64,000 nt of DNA from Rhizobiaceae bacterium (GTDB lineage: Bacteria > Pseudomonadota > Alphaproteobacteria > Rhizobiales > Rhizobiaceae): positions 20,617-84,616 of the forward strand of contig JARGOX010000028.1 of assembly GCA_029233925.1 (NCBI GenBank), given 5' to 3'. Below the pieces are notes generated by a model that did not search any database, was not told the DNA's origin, and worked only from the letters and a program-made list of their open reading frames with translations. The position numbers were made by a program, and so were the translations under genes. Below, one piece after another: positions 19,647-29,796 of the stretch (positions are counted from its first letter, which is position 1; the number at the start of each line of letters is the position of its first letter).

Positions 19647-20570
19647 TCACGCGTCCGCTATTTCTGACTTCAATTCATCGAGTATTTTTCTGCCGTCACC
19701 CTCTTCGATCCGGGCAATATCATCCTGGTATTTCAACAGGGCACCGATCGTATCGGAAATGATTTCGGGATCCAGCGCCACACTGTCCAACTCGGTCAAG
19801 GCTGTCGCCCAGTCAATGGTCTCCGCCACACCCGGTTTTTTGAACAGATCAAGTTCACGCAATTTCTGCACATAGGCGACCAGTTCCTGCGAAAGCTGCC
19901 TGTTGCAACCAGGCACCTTGCGCCGGACAATCTCCAACTCTGCATCGGCCTGCGGATAGTCAACCCAATGATAAAGACAACGCCTTTTCAACGCGTCATG
20001 GATTTCACGGGTACGATTTGTCGTGATGATCACAATGGGTGGCTCTTCGGCCTTGATGACACCGATTTCCGGTATGGTGACCTGATACTCAGAGAGCAAC
20101 TCCAGCAGGTAGGCCTCAAATGCTTCATCCGTCCTGTCCAATTCATCAATCAGGAATATCGGTGCTGCCCCATCGACCGATGAAAGCGCCTGCAATATCG
20201 GACGACGGATCAGATAGCGGTCGGAAAATATATTGTGCTCGATGGCTGAGCGATCCGATATTCCAGCCGCCTCCGACATCCGGATTTCCAGCATCTGAGC
20301 GGGATAATTCCACTCATAGACCGCTGTCGAAATATCCAGCCCCTCATAGCACTGCAGACGAATAAGCGGCCTGTTCAGCCCGGCGGAAAGCACCTTGGCA
20401 ATCTCCGTCTTTCCAACGCCCGCTTCACCTTCCAGCAGTAGTGGACGGCGCATACGCAGACTGAGGAACAGCACGGTCGCAAGCGCCCTGCTGGCAACAT
20501 AATCCTGGCTCGTCAGCAGCGCCAGCGTTTCATCGATGGAACTGGGAATTGCACTTTGAGGATTGTTCAA
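19647..20570 (-). CDS. MoxR family AAA+ ATPase (CoxD-like)
   Basis: PLLLEGEAGVGKTEIAKVLSAGL (Walker A), IFLIDELDRTDEAFEAYLLELLSE (Walker B), IITTNRTREIHDALKRRCLYHWVDYP. Confidence 0.94.
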   Translation of the reverse strand: MNNPQSAIPSSIDETLALLTSQDYVASRALATVLFLSLRMRRPLLLEGEAGVGKTEIAKVLSAGLNRPLIRLQCYEGLDISTAVYEWNYPAQMLEIRMSEAAGISDRSAIEHNIFSDRYLIRRPILQALSSVDGAAPIFLIDELDRTDEAFEAYLLELLSEYQVTIPEIGVIKAEEPPIVIITTNRTREIHDALKRRCLYHWVDYPQADAELEIVRRKVPGCNRQLSQELVAYVQKLRELDLFKKPGVAETIDWATALTELDSVALDPEIISDTIGALLKYQDDIARIEEGDGRKILDELKSEIADA

Positions 20571-20639
20571 AGCTGTATCCTTCGGCAGAGAGTAGAAAGG
20601 GCACGGTCAGCGCCCTCATTCAAGGTTCAAGTTTGCAGG

Positions 20640-21173
20640 CTACAGGCTTCGCCACTCCCGGTCCATGAATAGAAGTGAAGATTGCCGGTTTCCAATGCGC
20701 AGTCCGACCACTTCTCCAAAAAGAACCATATGGGTCGCCATGATCGTGTGCTCCTTGATGATGCAGTCGAACACTGCGAGCGCATCAGTCAGCGTCGGAG
20801 ACCCGCTCGAAAGTGTATCCCACTCACCCATTGCAAAACGGGCATCGGCCAGCTTGTTCTCAAAGCCCGCAAAAGCGGCAGCCATGTCCTGATGCTGAAC
20901 CGCCAGCGTATTCAGCGCGAACCTGCCGCTTTCCAGGAAGATCGCATTGTTGGGATTGCTCTTGTTGAGGCATACCAGAACGGTCGGCGGATCGTCAGAC
21001 ACCGAACAGGCGGCTGTAACCGTCACACCACGGCGCTGGCCCGCGTGCGCGGTGGTCACAAGTTGCACATGTCCCGCATAATGGGCCATGGCATCCCTGT
21101 AGTCGCTGGACCCGACGGTTTTTGTTTTCAACACCCATAGTCTCCAATCGTCATGGCGCCGGTTCCTGGCCAA
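20640..21173 (-). CDS. Flavin reductase family protein (start uncertain)
   Basis: FRDAMAHYAG-like start, VTVTAACSVSDDPPTVLVCLNKSNPNNAIFLESGRFALNTLAVQHQDMAAAFAG. Confidence 0.88.
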   Translation of the reverse strand: MARNRRHDDWRLWVLKTKTVGSSDYRDAMAHYAGHVQLVTTAHAGQRRGVTVTAACSVSDDPPTVLVCLNKSNPNNAIFLESGRFALNTLAVQHQDMAAAFAGFENKLADARFAMGEWDTLSSGSPTLTDALAVFDCIIKEHTIMATHMVLFGEVVGLRIGNRQSSLLFMDREWRSL

Positions 21174-21486
21174 GCTGCCTTTGTGGCATTGGTCTTTGAG
21201 GCCAGACGTGTTTCATTGATGGCATACATAGAGATATCTCTTTTTATTGTAACCATTGGCAGAGTTTAAATTTTGCGAATCGCCATCTTGAAGCCTGTTG
21301 CATGGTGATTGACGGCACGTTTGCCTGCCCCCATCACAGCATTGATTATCGTGCTGCACAGAAGCAAATACGCATGTTCGACTTGGTTGCCCTTTGCTGA
21401 TCTGTTATCGCTGAAGCGGATAATCTATCATCGAGATGAGACGTGAATTCCCGAATGGACGAATGACGCGCACTGGATCGAAATTG

Positions 21487-22635
21487 ATGAAACTCTGGTT
21501 ACCATATGTCCTCGCAGCCTGTGTCCTGAGTGCAGGCCACACCGTTGTCGCACCGGCCATGGCACAATCTGCCGATCAAGGCCTTCGCATTGGCATCATG
21601 AAACCAGAAGATGGTGCATTTTCGATACTGGGAAACCAGATTGTCAACGGCATCAATATGCTCGCCAGCAGCACAAATCTCGATATTTCGGAGGTCCTGA
21701 TTGAGCCTGACACCTGCGACGCCGCGGGAGGAACCGATGCCGCCAGCGCTTTTGCCGAAGCCGATGTGGATGCCGTCATCGGTTTTTTGTGTATGGAAAG
21801 CCTCAGTGCGGCCTTGCCCATTTTGTCGTCGGAGGGGATCCCGGCCATAACACTCGGTGCGCGCGCCCAAATCATTGCCGAAGACAGCGAGCGAAACGGG
21901 TGGCTGTTTTATCGACTGGCACCGCGTGCGGACGATGAAACACGCATGATCGCACAAGCCATATCCACACAATGGCACGGCAAACCTGTGGCCCTTGTCG
22001 ACGATGGAACGATCTATGGTCGCGAACTTGCCGAATCCGTGCGGCTCATGCTTGAGGAAAAGGGACTGTCCCCGATCTTCATAGATAACTTCCGACCGTC
22101 GCAGGAAAAACAGTTCGGCCTCGTCAAACGGCTGGAGAAATCCGGTGCCACCCATATTTTCATCGGTGGGGACAGACAGGACACAGCCACGATTGCCCGC
22201 GACAGCATTGCCTCCGGTTTCAATCTGACATTCCTTGGTGGTGATGCGCTGAAAGCGGCGAGCAGTGAACCCGACCTTGCCGAAGGCGTTCTGGCTGTGA
22301 CACTTCCCGAACCACAATATCTGCCCAGTGCCCGGCAGGCCGTTGCACAATTTGACTCGGCCGATCTTTCGGCAAACGGCTATACAATTCCTGCCTATGC
22401 CGCTGGTCAGATTTTGCTGGCAGCCAAAGCTGTATCCATCGCCCGTTCTGTACCGATATCGCAGGTACTCAAAAGGGAAAAATTTACGACGGCCATCGGC
22501 ATGATCGAATTTGATGCCTCCGGTGAGCGTAAAGACAACCCTTTCGAACTTATGGTCTGGAAGGACAACACATTTATTCCAGCCAATCTGGCAGCCAGAA
22601 TGACGCCGGTCTATTCCAACGGAGAGAACCAATGA
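21487..22635 (+). CDS. Periplasmic-binding-fold protein (ABC substrate-binding / PBP-activator-like)
   Basis: Signal peptide, LRIGIMKPEDGAFSILGNQIVNGINML ... type I periplasmic-binding fold; TIYGRELAESVRLMLEEKGL. Confidence 0.85.
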   Translation: MKLWLPYVLAACVLSAGHTVVAPAMAQSADQGLRIGIMKPEDGAFSILGNQIVNGINMLASSTNLDISEVLIEPDTCDAAGGTDAASAFAEADVDAVIGFLCMESLSAALPILSSEGIPAITLGARAQIIAEDSERNGWLFYRLAPRADDETRMIAQAISTQWHGKPVALVDDGTIYGRELAESVRLMLEEKGLSPIFIDNFRPSQEKQFGLVKRLEKSGATHIFIGGDRQDTATIARDSIASGFNLTFLGGDALKAASSEPDLAEGVLAVTLPEPQYLPSARQAVAQFDSADLSANGYTIPAYAAGQILLAAKAVSIARSVPISQVLKREKFTTAIGMIEFDASGERKDNPFELMVWKDNTFIPANLAARMTPVYSNGENQ

Positions 22636-23648
22636 AAACAACGGGTCCAGGCAATCTGATCACCGACGTCGAAGGCTTGCTGGTCGGCAATGTGCAGGAT
22701 ACCGATTTGAATTCAGGTGTGACGACCGTCCTTTGCGAGGGCGGCGCTGTGGCATCTGTGCAGGTACTCGGCGGAGCTCCGGGCACCCGGGACACGGACC
22801 TTCTGGAGCCCCACAATACCGTGGACAGCGTTCATGCCCTGGTGCTTTCCGGCGGATCGGCCTATGGCCTGGATGCCGCCACCGGGGTGCAGGCGGCCTT
22901 GCGCGAGAGGAATATCGGTTTCGAGGTTGCCGGCTTTTGTGTCCCCATCGTGCCCAGCGCCATTCTTTTCGACCTGGCCAATGGCGGCAACAAGGATTGG
23001 GGTCGCTACCCTCCCTACCGGGAAATGGGGTACGCATCCGCAAATTCGGCCAGCCGCGCATTCCAGATAGGAACCGCTGGAGCCGGAACCGGCGCCTTGA
23101 CGGCTGATCTCAAAGCCGGCCTCGGCTCCGCTTCCCTGGTGATGGACAATGGTGTCACACTTGGTGCGCTTGTGGCTGTCAACGCGGTCGGAACCACCAA
23201 TGTGGCCGGCGGTGCGCATTTCTGGGCGGCACCCTTTGAAGTGGACGGCGAATTCGGTGGGCTCGGGCTGCCCTCCCCCCTGCCCCAATCCACGACGGAC
23301 CTGCGGATCAAGTTTCGCGACAACCACAGCCCGGAAGGCGCCAGCACGACCATTGCCGTGATAGCGACGGATGCAGTGATGACCAAGGCTGAGGCAAAAC
23401 GTCTCGCGATAGCGGCTCATGACGGTTTCAGCCGCGCCATTTGGCCCTCGCACACCCCCTTTGACGGTGACCTGATCTTTTCCCTGGCCACCGGAAAGAG
23501 CGGCAAACAACTGGACGTCAATGGTTTCCTCGACCTGTGTGCCGGCGCTGCTGCGGTGATGTCACGGGCCATAGCCAGAGGTGTCTACCACGCCACAGCT
23601 CAACCCAACGACATGCTGCCCACCTGGAAATCAAAATTCGGCAAGTAG
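22632..23648 (+). CDS. P1 family peptidase (DmpA-like)
   Basis: GNLITDVEGLLVGNVQDTDLNSGVTTVLCEGG ... LVLSGGSAYGLDAATGVQAAL ... GAGTGALTADLKAGLGSASLVMDNGVTLGALVAVNAVG; 4-nt overlap with upstream gene. Confidence 0.92.
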   Translation: MKTTGPGNLITDVEGLLVGNVQDTDLNSGVTTVLCEGGAVASVQVLGGAPGTRDTDLLEPHNTVDSVHALVLSGGSAYGLDAATGVQAALRERNIGFEVAGFCVPIVPSAILFDLANGGNKDWGRYPPYREMGYASANSASRAFQIGTAGAGTGALTADLKAGLGSASLVMDNGVTLGALVAVNAVGTTNVAGGAHFWAAPFEVDGEFGGLGLPSPLPQSTTDLRIKFRDNHSPEGASTTIAVIATDAVMTKAEAKRLAIAAHDGFSRAIWPSHTPFDGDLIFSLATGKSGKQLDVNGFLDLCAGAAAVMSRAIARGVYHATAQPNDMLPTWKSKFGK

Positions 23649-23745
23649 AGCGCTTGCAGCAAAGACAGGCGGCATGTTTTGAAGTTTGTTTCGTCCGCCT
23701 GATAGTGTTATGGCCCGATCAAATTGCTATTGCACGGAGCCTGAA

Positions 23746-24426
23746 ATGAATCGCCCGATAAAGATCGCACCGTCAATCCTTGCCGCCGACTTTGCAAATC
23801 TTGGCCAGGAAGTGCGCGATGTAACAAGCGCCGGCGCCGACTGGATACATCTTGATGTCATGGACGGGCATTTCGTTCCGAATATTTCCTATGGCGCAGA
23901 TGTCATCAAGGCTGTGCGCCCCTGCAGCGATGCCATATTTGACTGTCATCTGATGATAGCCCCCTGTGATCCTTTTCTGGAAGCCTTTGCAAAAGCCGGC
24001 TGTGACATCATCACAGTCCATGCCGAAGCAGGACCGCATCTTCACCGTTCGCTGCAGGCGATTCGGGCACTTGGAAAAAAGGCAGGTGTCTCCCTTAATC
24101 CCGCGACACCGGAAAGCGTCATTGAATACGTTCTGGATGAGGTTGATCTGGTTCTGGTCATGAGCGTCAATCCGGGTTTCGGAGGACAGAAGTTCATCCC
24201 GGCCGTTCTGGAGAAAGCCAAAAACATCAAGGCAATGATTGGTGATCGCCCGATTGATCTGGAGATCGACGGCGGCATCAATGAAAAAACGGCATCCCAG
24301 GCAGCAGCCGCTGGAATCAATGCATTTGTCGCCGGTTCCGCAATCTTCTCCGGTGGTTCGCAAGATGCGTACAGACAACGCATAACGGCCATCCGGTCCG
24401 CTGCCCAAAAGGCACAGGGCAAATGA
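23746..24426 (+). CDS. rpe: Ribulose-phosphate 3-epimerase
   Basis: [17 protein letters not shown] ... [27 protein letters not shown] ... [20 protein letters not shown] ... [12 protein letters not shown]. Confidence 0.97.
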   Translation: MNRPIKIAPSILAADFANLGQEVRDVTSAGADWIHLDVMDGHFVPNISYGADVIKAVRPCSDAIFDCHLMIAPCDPFLEAFAKAGCDIITVHAEAGPHLHRSLQAIRALGKKAGVSLNPATPESVIEYVLDEVDLVLVMSVNPGFGGQKFIPAVLEKAKNIKAMIGDRPIDLEIDGGINEKTASQAAAAGINAFVAGSAIFSGGSQDAYRQRITAIRSAAQKAQGK

Positions 24427-24453
24427 AGGTGATGAAAAACGGAGTTTTGCGGC

Positions 24454-24984
24454 TTGCCGCCTGAGGATAGAACTTCGCGCGGGCGCGGCGATCATTTTTT
24501 CGCCCGTTCCCGCGATGCACTGCCTTCACCCTTCTCTTTGATATCCGGTGCGCTCTTTTGGGGCTGCGCTATGGCGCTATCACTCTATGTTGGGCTGGAA
24601 GTGATGATGGGCGGCTTTACGTCACATAGAGCAAGCCTCGCCGCGCTCTATTTTGCCGGAGGGACAATCGCTTTCCCGATGGCGCTTTGCGCGGCACGAT
24701 TTCTCGGCCTTCGCAGACCTGCCGAAGTCCGCTTCGCATCGGCATTTGTCTGCCTCATCGTGGCAACCATCGCCTGCACTTCCGGTCTCTACGCCATCAT
24801 CTACTGGAGTTTTTATGCCGGGTGGAAAGGAGAATTCCTTTCGATCGCATGGGCCTATCAACTGGCTTTTACCACAGCCAGTGCTCTGTTTCAATTTGCA
24901 GTTATCGGCCTTCGCTACTTTCTGCCGGTCGGTCTTGTATGTCTGATCGCTACCAGCTTCTGGATCGCCAAAAGGATGCGTTGA
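24454..24984 (+). CDS. Hypothetical multi-pass membrane protein
   Basis: About four hydrophobic segments; no family recognised. Confidence 0.7.
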   Translation: MPPEDRTSRGRGDHFFARSRDALPSPFSLISGALFWGCAMALSLYVGLEVMMGGFTSHRASLAALYFAGGTIAFPMALCAARFLGLRRPAEVRFASAFVCLIVATIACTSGLYAIIYWSFYAGWKGEFLSIAWAYQLAFTTASALFQFAVIGLRYFLPVGLVCLIATSFWIAKRMR

Positions 24985-25183
24985 GAACAAAGGCGAATTC
25001 TGTTAGAGCGCTGCAAAGAAAACATGAAGCAGTTCTGCAGCATGAAGCGCGCAGACAAACCACCGAACCATCCATTGTTTGAAGACACGATGTTTGGTTC
25101 TGTTGGCCGGGCAATTTCCCGATCAATTGAAGTGAGCGGTTCACGCCGCCAGATAAATCCAACGATGTCACCAGTGAGTGTTG

Positions 25184-26509
25184 CCCATGATACCCCGTTA
25201 CTCCCGTCCCGAAATGGTCGCTATTTGGTCGCCGGAAACCAAGTTCCGCATCTGGTTTGAAATTGAGGCGCACGCTTGTGATGCGCTCGCCGAACTGGGT
25301 GTGATTCCGAAGTCAGCCGCGCAGACGATCTGGGACAAGGGTGGCAAAGCCGTTTTCGATGTGGCCCGCATTGATGAAATTGAAGCTGTGACCAAGCATG
25401 ACGTCATTGCCTTTCTGACCCACCTGGCGGAAATCGTCGGTCCCGATGCCCGTTTCATTCATCAGGGAATGACGTCATCCGATGTACTCGACACCTGCTT
25501 CAACGTTCAATTGGTCAAAGCCACGGACATCCTTCTTGCTGACATGGAAAAACTGCTCGACGCCTTGAAAAGGCGGGCCTTCGAGCACAGGGACACCGTT
25601 ACCATCGGGCGCAGCCATGCCATTCATGCCGAGCCGACGACCTTCGGTCTCAAACTGGCGCTTGCCTTTGCGGAATTCGAACGGTGCAAAAAGCGGCTGT
25701 TGGCCGCCCGCGAAGAAATCGCGACCTGCGCCATATCGGGAGCTGTGGGAACCTTTGCCAACATCGATCCGCGCATTGAGGAACATGTCGCCAAAGCCAT
25801 GGGGCTTGTCGCCGAACCGATCTCGACGCAGGTCATCCCGCGCGACCGACACGCGATGTTCTTTGCGACACTGGGTGTGATTGCCTCTTCCGTGGAGCGG
25901 CTTTCGGTTGAAATCCGCCATCTGCAGCGCACCGAGGTGCTGGAAGCAGAGGAGTATTTCTCCCCCGGGCAGAAGGGTTCATCGGCCATGCCGCACAAAC
26001 GCAATCCGGTGCTCACCGAAAACCTCACGGGCCTCGCACGCATGGTCCGGGCCTTTGCACTGCCAGCCATGGAAAACGTTGCCCTTTGGCACGAGCGCGA
26101 CATTTCCCATTCATCAGTGGAACGCATGATCGGACCCGATGCAACAGTCACACTGGATTTTGCCCTCGCACGACTGACCGGCGTGATCGACAAATTGCTT
26201 GTCTACCCCGAGAACATGATGGCCAATATGAACAAGTTCAAGGGACTGGTTCACTCGCAACGAGTCCTCTTGGCCCTCACCCAGGCAGGTGTAAGCCGCG
26301 AAGATGCCTACAGCCTGGTTCAGCGCAACGCCATGCGCGTTTGGGAAGAGGGCAAGGATTTCCTTGCCGAACTGCTGGCTGACAAGGATGTTCGCGCAGT
26401 CTTGTCAGAGGCTGAAATCTCGGAACTGTTTGACCTGAGCTATCATACCAAACATGTCGATACGATATTCAATCGGGTCTTCGGCGCAGGCACATCAGGA
26501 AAAGTGTGA
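25184..26509 (+). CDS. purB: Adenylosuccinate lyase
   Basis: MIPRYSRPEMVAIWSPETKFRIWFEIE ... GMTSSDVLDT ... GQKGSSAMPHKRNPVLTENL signature. Confidence 0.97.
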   Translation, partial: PMIPRYSRPEMVAIWSPETKFRIWFEIEAHACDALAELGVIPKSAAQTIWDKGGKAVFDVARIDEIEAVTKHDVIAFLTHLAEIVGPDARFIHQGMTSSDVLDTCFNVQLVKATDILLADMEKLLDALKRRAFEHRDTVTIGRSHAIHAEPTTFGLKLALAFAEFERCKKRLLAAREEIATCAISGAVGTFANIDPRIEEHVAKAMGLVAEPISTQVIPRDRHAMFFATLGVIASSVERLSVEIRHLQRTEVLEAEEYFSPGQKGSSAMPHKRNPVLTENLTGLARMVRAFALPAMENVALWHERDISHSSVERMIGPDATVTLDFALARLTGVIDKLLVYPENMMANMNKFKGLVHSQRVLLALTQAGVSREDAYSLVQRNAMRVWEEGKDFLAELLADKDVRAVLSEAEISELFDLSYHTKHVDTIFNRVFGAGTSGKV

Positions 26510-26623
26510 AATTTTTCATGCATTTGGTCTGAAAAAACACAATGGGACGGATCATCAATTCAACAAACCGATGAGCCGTGCCACAGAAACAAACAGCGCA
26601 ATAACCATAGCACGGGGTCTGTC

Positions 26624-27178
26624 ATGAAAGCATCTGAGGCCGACATTCTGATTGTGCCCGGATACAAGAATTCCGGTCCGCAGCACTGGCAGAGTCGTTG
26701 GGAAACGAAATTGTCCACCGCAAGCCGGGTTGAGCAGCAATCATGGGAAAAGCCGGTTTGTGAAGAATGGACGCAGGAAATAGCCCGCGCTGTCAATGCG
26801 TCCGTCAGGCCAGCTGTTCTGATCGCACATTCTCTTGGCGTGGCGGCCTCTGTTCAGGCCATTCCCCAGTTCAGCAAAAAGATTGCCGGTGCCTTGCTGG
26901 TGGCCCCGCCAGATGTGGCCAATCCGAAAATCCGCCCGCGGCATCTGATGACATTTGGACCCTACAGCCGTGATCCCTTGCCATTCCCCTCTATCGTGAT
27001 TGCCAGCAAAAATGATCCCTATTGCAGCCTGGACGTGGCTGAGGACATCGCTGCGGCCTGGGGATCATTGTTCATGGATGCAGGCGAAGCCGGACACATC
27101 GATGTCGCCTCGGGCTTTGGGCCCTGGCCGGAAGGATTGATGGTCCTTGCCAAGTTTCTGGGCCAGTTAAAGGCCTGA
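26624..27178 (+). CDS. RBBP9/YdeN family alpha/beta hydrolase
   Basis: ADILIVPGYKNSGPQHWQSRWE ... VLIAHSLGVAASVQ ... AGEAGHIDVASGFGPWPEG. Confidence 0.92.
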   Translation: MKASEADILIVPGYKNSGPQHWQSRWETKLSTASRVEQQSWEKPVCEEWTQEIARAVNASVRPAVLIAHSLGVAASVQAIPQFSKKIAGALLVAPPDVANPKIRPRHLMTFGPYSRDPLPFPSIVIASKNDPYCSLDVAEDIAAAWGSLFMDAGEAGHIDVASGFGPWPEGLMVLAKFLGQLKA

Positions 27179-27213
27179 CATCACGACAGCACTGGGTCAG
27201 ATAGAATAAACTT

Positions 27214-27288
27214 GGTCAGGTTTTTAAACCCGACCTTCTGATTTGAAGCTTTGCGTTGCGGAAAACCGTTGGAAACGGTTTTCCGCAA
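27214..27288. terminator. Two consecutive hairpins between convergent genes
   Basis: ggtcaggttt-tt-aaacccgacc (27214-27235, one mismatch) and perfect 15-bp ttgcggaaaaccgtt-gga-aacggttttccgcaa (27256-27288). Confidence 0.75.
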
Positions 27289-27293
27289 TTGCA

Positions 27294-27614
27294 CTATTCC
27301 GAAATGATCTGTGCCCTGGCGGTTTGCAACAACTCGTCCATGGTGCGGCGGATCTGATGATCGGACTGTTCAACATTGGCCGCTTCAAGATCCCCCTTCA
27401 CCTTGCGAAAGACGTCCTCGTCGCCAGCTTCCTGAAGATCGGATATGACAACTTCCTTTGCATAGGCCTCAGCCTCTTCGCCAGCTTTGCCCATCAAGGC
27501 TGCAGCCCACATACCCAATAGTTTGTTACGCCGTGCCTCTGCTTTGAAACGCAGTTCCGCGTCATGGGCAAATTTATTCTCAAAGGCATCACTGCGATCG
27601 TCCATGCCGCTCAT
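27294..27614 (-). CDS. DUF1476 domain protein (ATP synthase zeta-subunit-like family)
   Basis: MSGMDDRSDAFENKFAHDAELRFKAEARRNKLLGMWAAALMG ... typical family sequence. Confidence 0.9.
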   Translation of the reverse strand: MSGMDDRSDAFENKFAHDAELRFKAEARRNKLLGMWAAALMGKAGEEAEAYAKEVVISDLQEAGDEDVFRKVKGDLEAANVEQSDHQIRRTMDELLQTARAQIISE

Positions 27615-27865
27615 AGTCAGTACTCCCGAAGGTCGACGAAATTATCCTGATAAACAGCCGTCCTGGCTGTTCGTTTCATACGTGTAAACCAAAAGCGCGC
27701 CGAAAGATCAATCATTGCGTTGGCCGATTATCAAATAACACGGCATTTCGGCCAAAATGCAGACTTCAAGCGATTGTGAAATGCCTGGCTATGGGCTAGA
27801 TCATACCTAAACTGTCGCCATTCGACGCAGCATGCGACTATCCCGCTGCAGAAACAGAGTGAACC

Positions 27866-28630
27866 ATGAAGCGTCGCCGCCGCATATACGAAGGCAAGGC
27901 CAAAATACTTTATGAAGGCCCTGAACCAGGAACCCTCATACAGTTTTTCAAAGATGATGCCACCGCGTTCAACAACAAGAAACATGATGTTGTCGAAGGC
28001 AAAGGTGTGCTGAACAATCGTATTTCAGAATATATCTTCAACCATCTGAACCGAATCGGCATTCCGACACACTTCATTCGGCGCCTCAACATGCGCGAGC
28101 AGTTGATCAAGGAAGTTGAGATCATCCCGCTGGAAGTGGTAGTGCGCAATATTGCCGCTGGTCAGCTGTCAAAAAGACTGGGTCTTGAAGAGGGTACGGT
28201 TCTGCCGCGCTCGATCATCGAGTTCTATTACAAGGCCGATGCACTTGATGACCCGATGGTTTCCGAAGAGCACATTACGGCGTTCGGCTGGGCCAGCCCG
28301 CAGGAAATAGATGACATCATGGCGCTGGCCATTCGGGTGAATGATTTTCTCAGTGGTCTTTTCCTCGGCGTCGGCATCCAGCTTGTGGATTTCAAGATTG
28401 AATGCGGCAGGCTGTTTGAGGGAGACACCATGAGGGTTGTCATCGCTGACGAAATCTCGCCTGACAATTGCCGCCTCTGGGATGTCGAGACCAAGGACAA
28501 GATGGACAAGGATCGCTATCGCCGCGATATGGGAGGCCTCGTCGAGGCTTATCAGGAAGTGGCTCGGCGCCTGGGCATTGTCAACAAGAATGAGCCACCT
28601 CGCGGGACCGGCCCGGTTCTTGTCAAATAG
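27866..28630 (+). CDS. purC: Phosphoribosylaminoimidazolesuccinocarboxamide synthase
   Basis: [34 protein letters not shown] ... [33 protein letters not shown]. Confidence 0.97.
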   Translation: MKRRRRIYEGKAKILYEGPEPGTLIQFFKDDATAFNNKKHDVVEGKGVLNNRISEYIFNHLNRIGIPTHFIRRLNMREQLIKEVEIIPLEVVVRNIAAGQLSKRLGLEEGTVLPRSIIEFYYKADALDDPMVSEEHITAFGWASPQEIDDIMALAIRVNDFLSGLFLGVGIQLVDFKIECGRLFEGDTMRVVIADEISPDNCRLWDVETKDKMDKDRYRRDMGGLVEAYQEVARRLGIVNKNEPPRGTGPVLVK

Positions 28631-28682
28631 CTGCTATTGCTCAAACGGGCATATGGCAACGCATAAGTTAAGGAAAAAGTCT

Positions 28683-28925
28683 GTGATTAAGGCGCGAGTG
28701 ACTGTAACCTTGAAAAATGGTGTTCTTGATCCTCAGGGAAAAGCCATCGAAGGTGCGCTTGGATCAATGGGCTTTGAAGGCATTGGCCATGTCAGACAGG
28801 GCAAGGTTTTTGATCTGGAACTCTCAACCACTGATGCAGCAGCTGCGCGCCAACAGCTCGATGAGATGTGCGCGAAGCTGCTGGCCAATACCGTGATTGA
28901 AGATTACGCCATCGAATTGATCTGA
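28683..28925 (+). CDS. purS: Phosphoribosylformylglycinamidine synthase subunit PurS (GTG start)
   Basis: (V)IKARVTVTLKNGVLDPQGKAIEGALGSMGFEGIGHVRQGKVFDLEL; located between purC and purQ. Confidence 0.95.
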   Translation: MIKARVTVTLKNGVLDPQGKAIEGALGSMGFEGIGHVRQGKVFDLELSTTDAAAARQQLDEMCAKLLANTVIEDYAIELI

Positions 28926-28947
28926 ACGACGCTCTCTTTCGACCTTT

Positions 28948-29796
28948 TTAAAGATCCGTGCGAACAGCCCACAGTTCCGGAAAAAACGTCCGATCCAGTG
29001 CCGTTTTGAGATAACCCACGCCCGATGAGCCTCCAGTGCCCTTCTTGTGTCCGATGATTCGCTCGACTGTTTTCATGTGACGAAAACGCCATTGCTGGAA
29101 ATGATCCTCTACGTCCACAAGCTCTTCGGCCAGTTCATAGAGCTCGAAATATCGTTCAGGCTCCCGGTATACCTGCAGCCAGATATCGTGAAGCGCATCG
29201 CTGTAGCTATGTGTCTTCGAAAAATCACGGTTCAGCAGAGAATCAGGCACGTCCAGGCCCGAGCGTTTGACCAGGGCAATGGCCTCATCATAAATGCTTG
29301 GTCCTCGAAATGCCGCTTCAAGGCGCGCATAGACCTGTGGTGTATGGCGGTGCGGTGCCAGCATGCGCTCGTCTTTTGCACCCAAAAGGATTTCCACCAA
29401 TCGGTATTGGTAGGATTGAAAGCCCGAGGCCTGCCCCAGTGTATCGCGAAATGTCAGATAGTCCGATGGTGTCAGGGTCGAGAGCACATCCCATGCGGAG
29501 ATCAATTGTTCCTGGATTCGAGAGATCCGCGCCAGTGCCTTGAAAGCGATTCCCGCTTTGCCGTCACGCATATTCTGCATGGCAAATTCCAGCTCGTGAA
29601 TAATCAGGCTGAGCCAGAGTTCCTGCACATGATGGACAATGATGAAAAGTTTCTCATCCTGCTGGTCGCTGAGCGGCACCTGAGCAGACAGCAACGTATC
29701 GAGCTTGAGGTAATCGCCATAGGCCATGCGCCCCTTGAAATCGAGTGCCATGTCACTCTCAACCCGGCTGTTATCTTCTGTCAAAATGCTCTCCAT
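28948..29796 (-). CDS. kynA: Tryptophan 2,3-dioxygenase
   Basis: [45 protein letters not shown] ... [18 protein letters not shown] ... [29 protein letters not shown]. Confidence 0.96.
   Translation of the reverse strand: MESILTEDNSRVESDMALDFKGRMAYGDYLKLDTLLSAQVPLSDQQDEKLFIIVHHVQELWLSLIIHELEFAMQNMRDGKAGIAFKALARISRIQEQLISAWDVLSTLTPSDYLTFRDTLGQASGFQSYQYRLVEILLGAKDERMLAPHRHTPQVYARLEAAFRGPSIYDEAIALVKRSGLDVPDSLLNRDFSKTHSYSDALHDIWLQVYREPERYFELYELAEELVDVEDHFQQWRFRHMKTVERIIGHKKGTGGSSGVGYLKTALDRTFFPELWAVRTDL

Noticed and set aside
21499-22641. 380-aa minus-strand ORF opposite the periplasmic-binding protein gene
   Set aside because: Mirror of a confident signal-peptide-bearing CDS; no recognisable motif.
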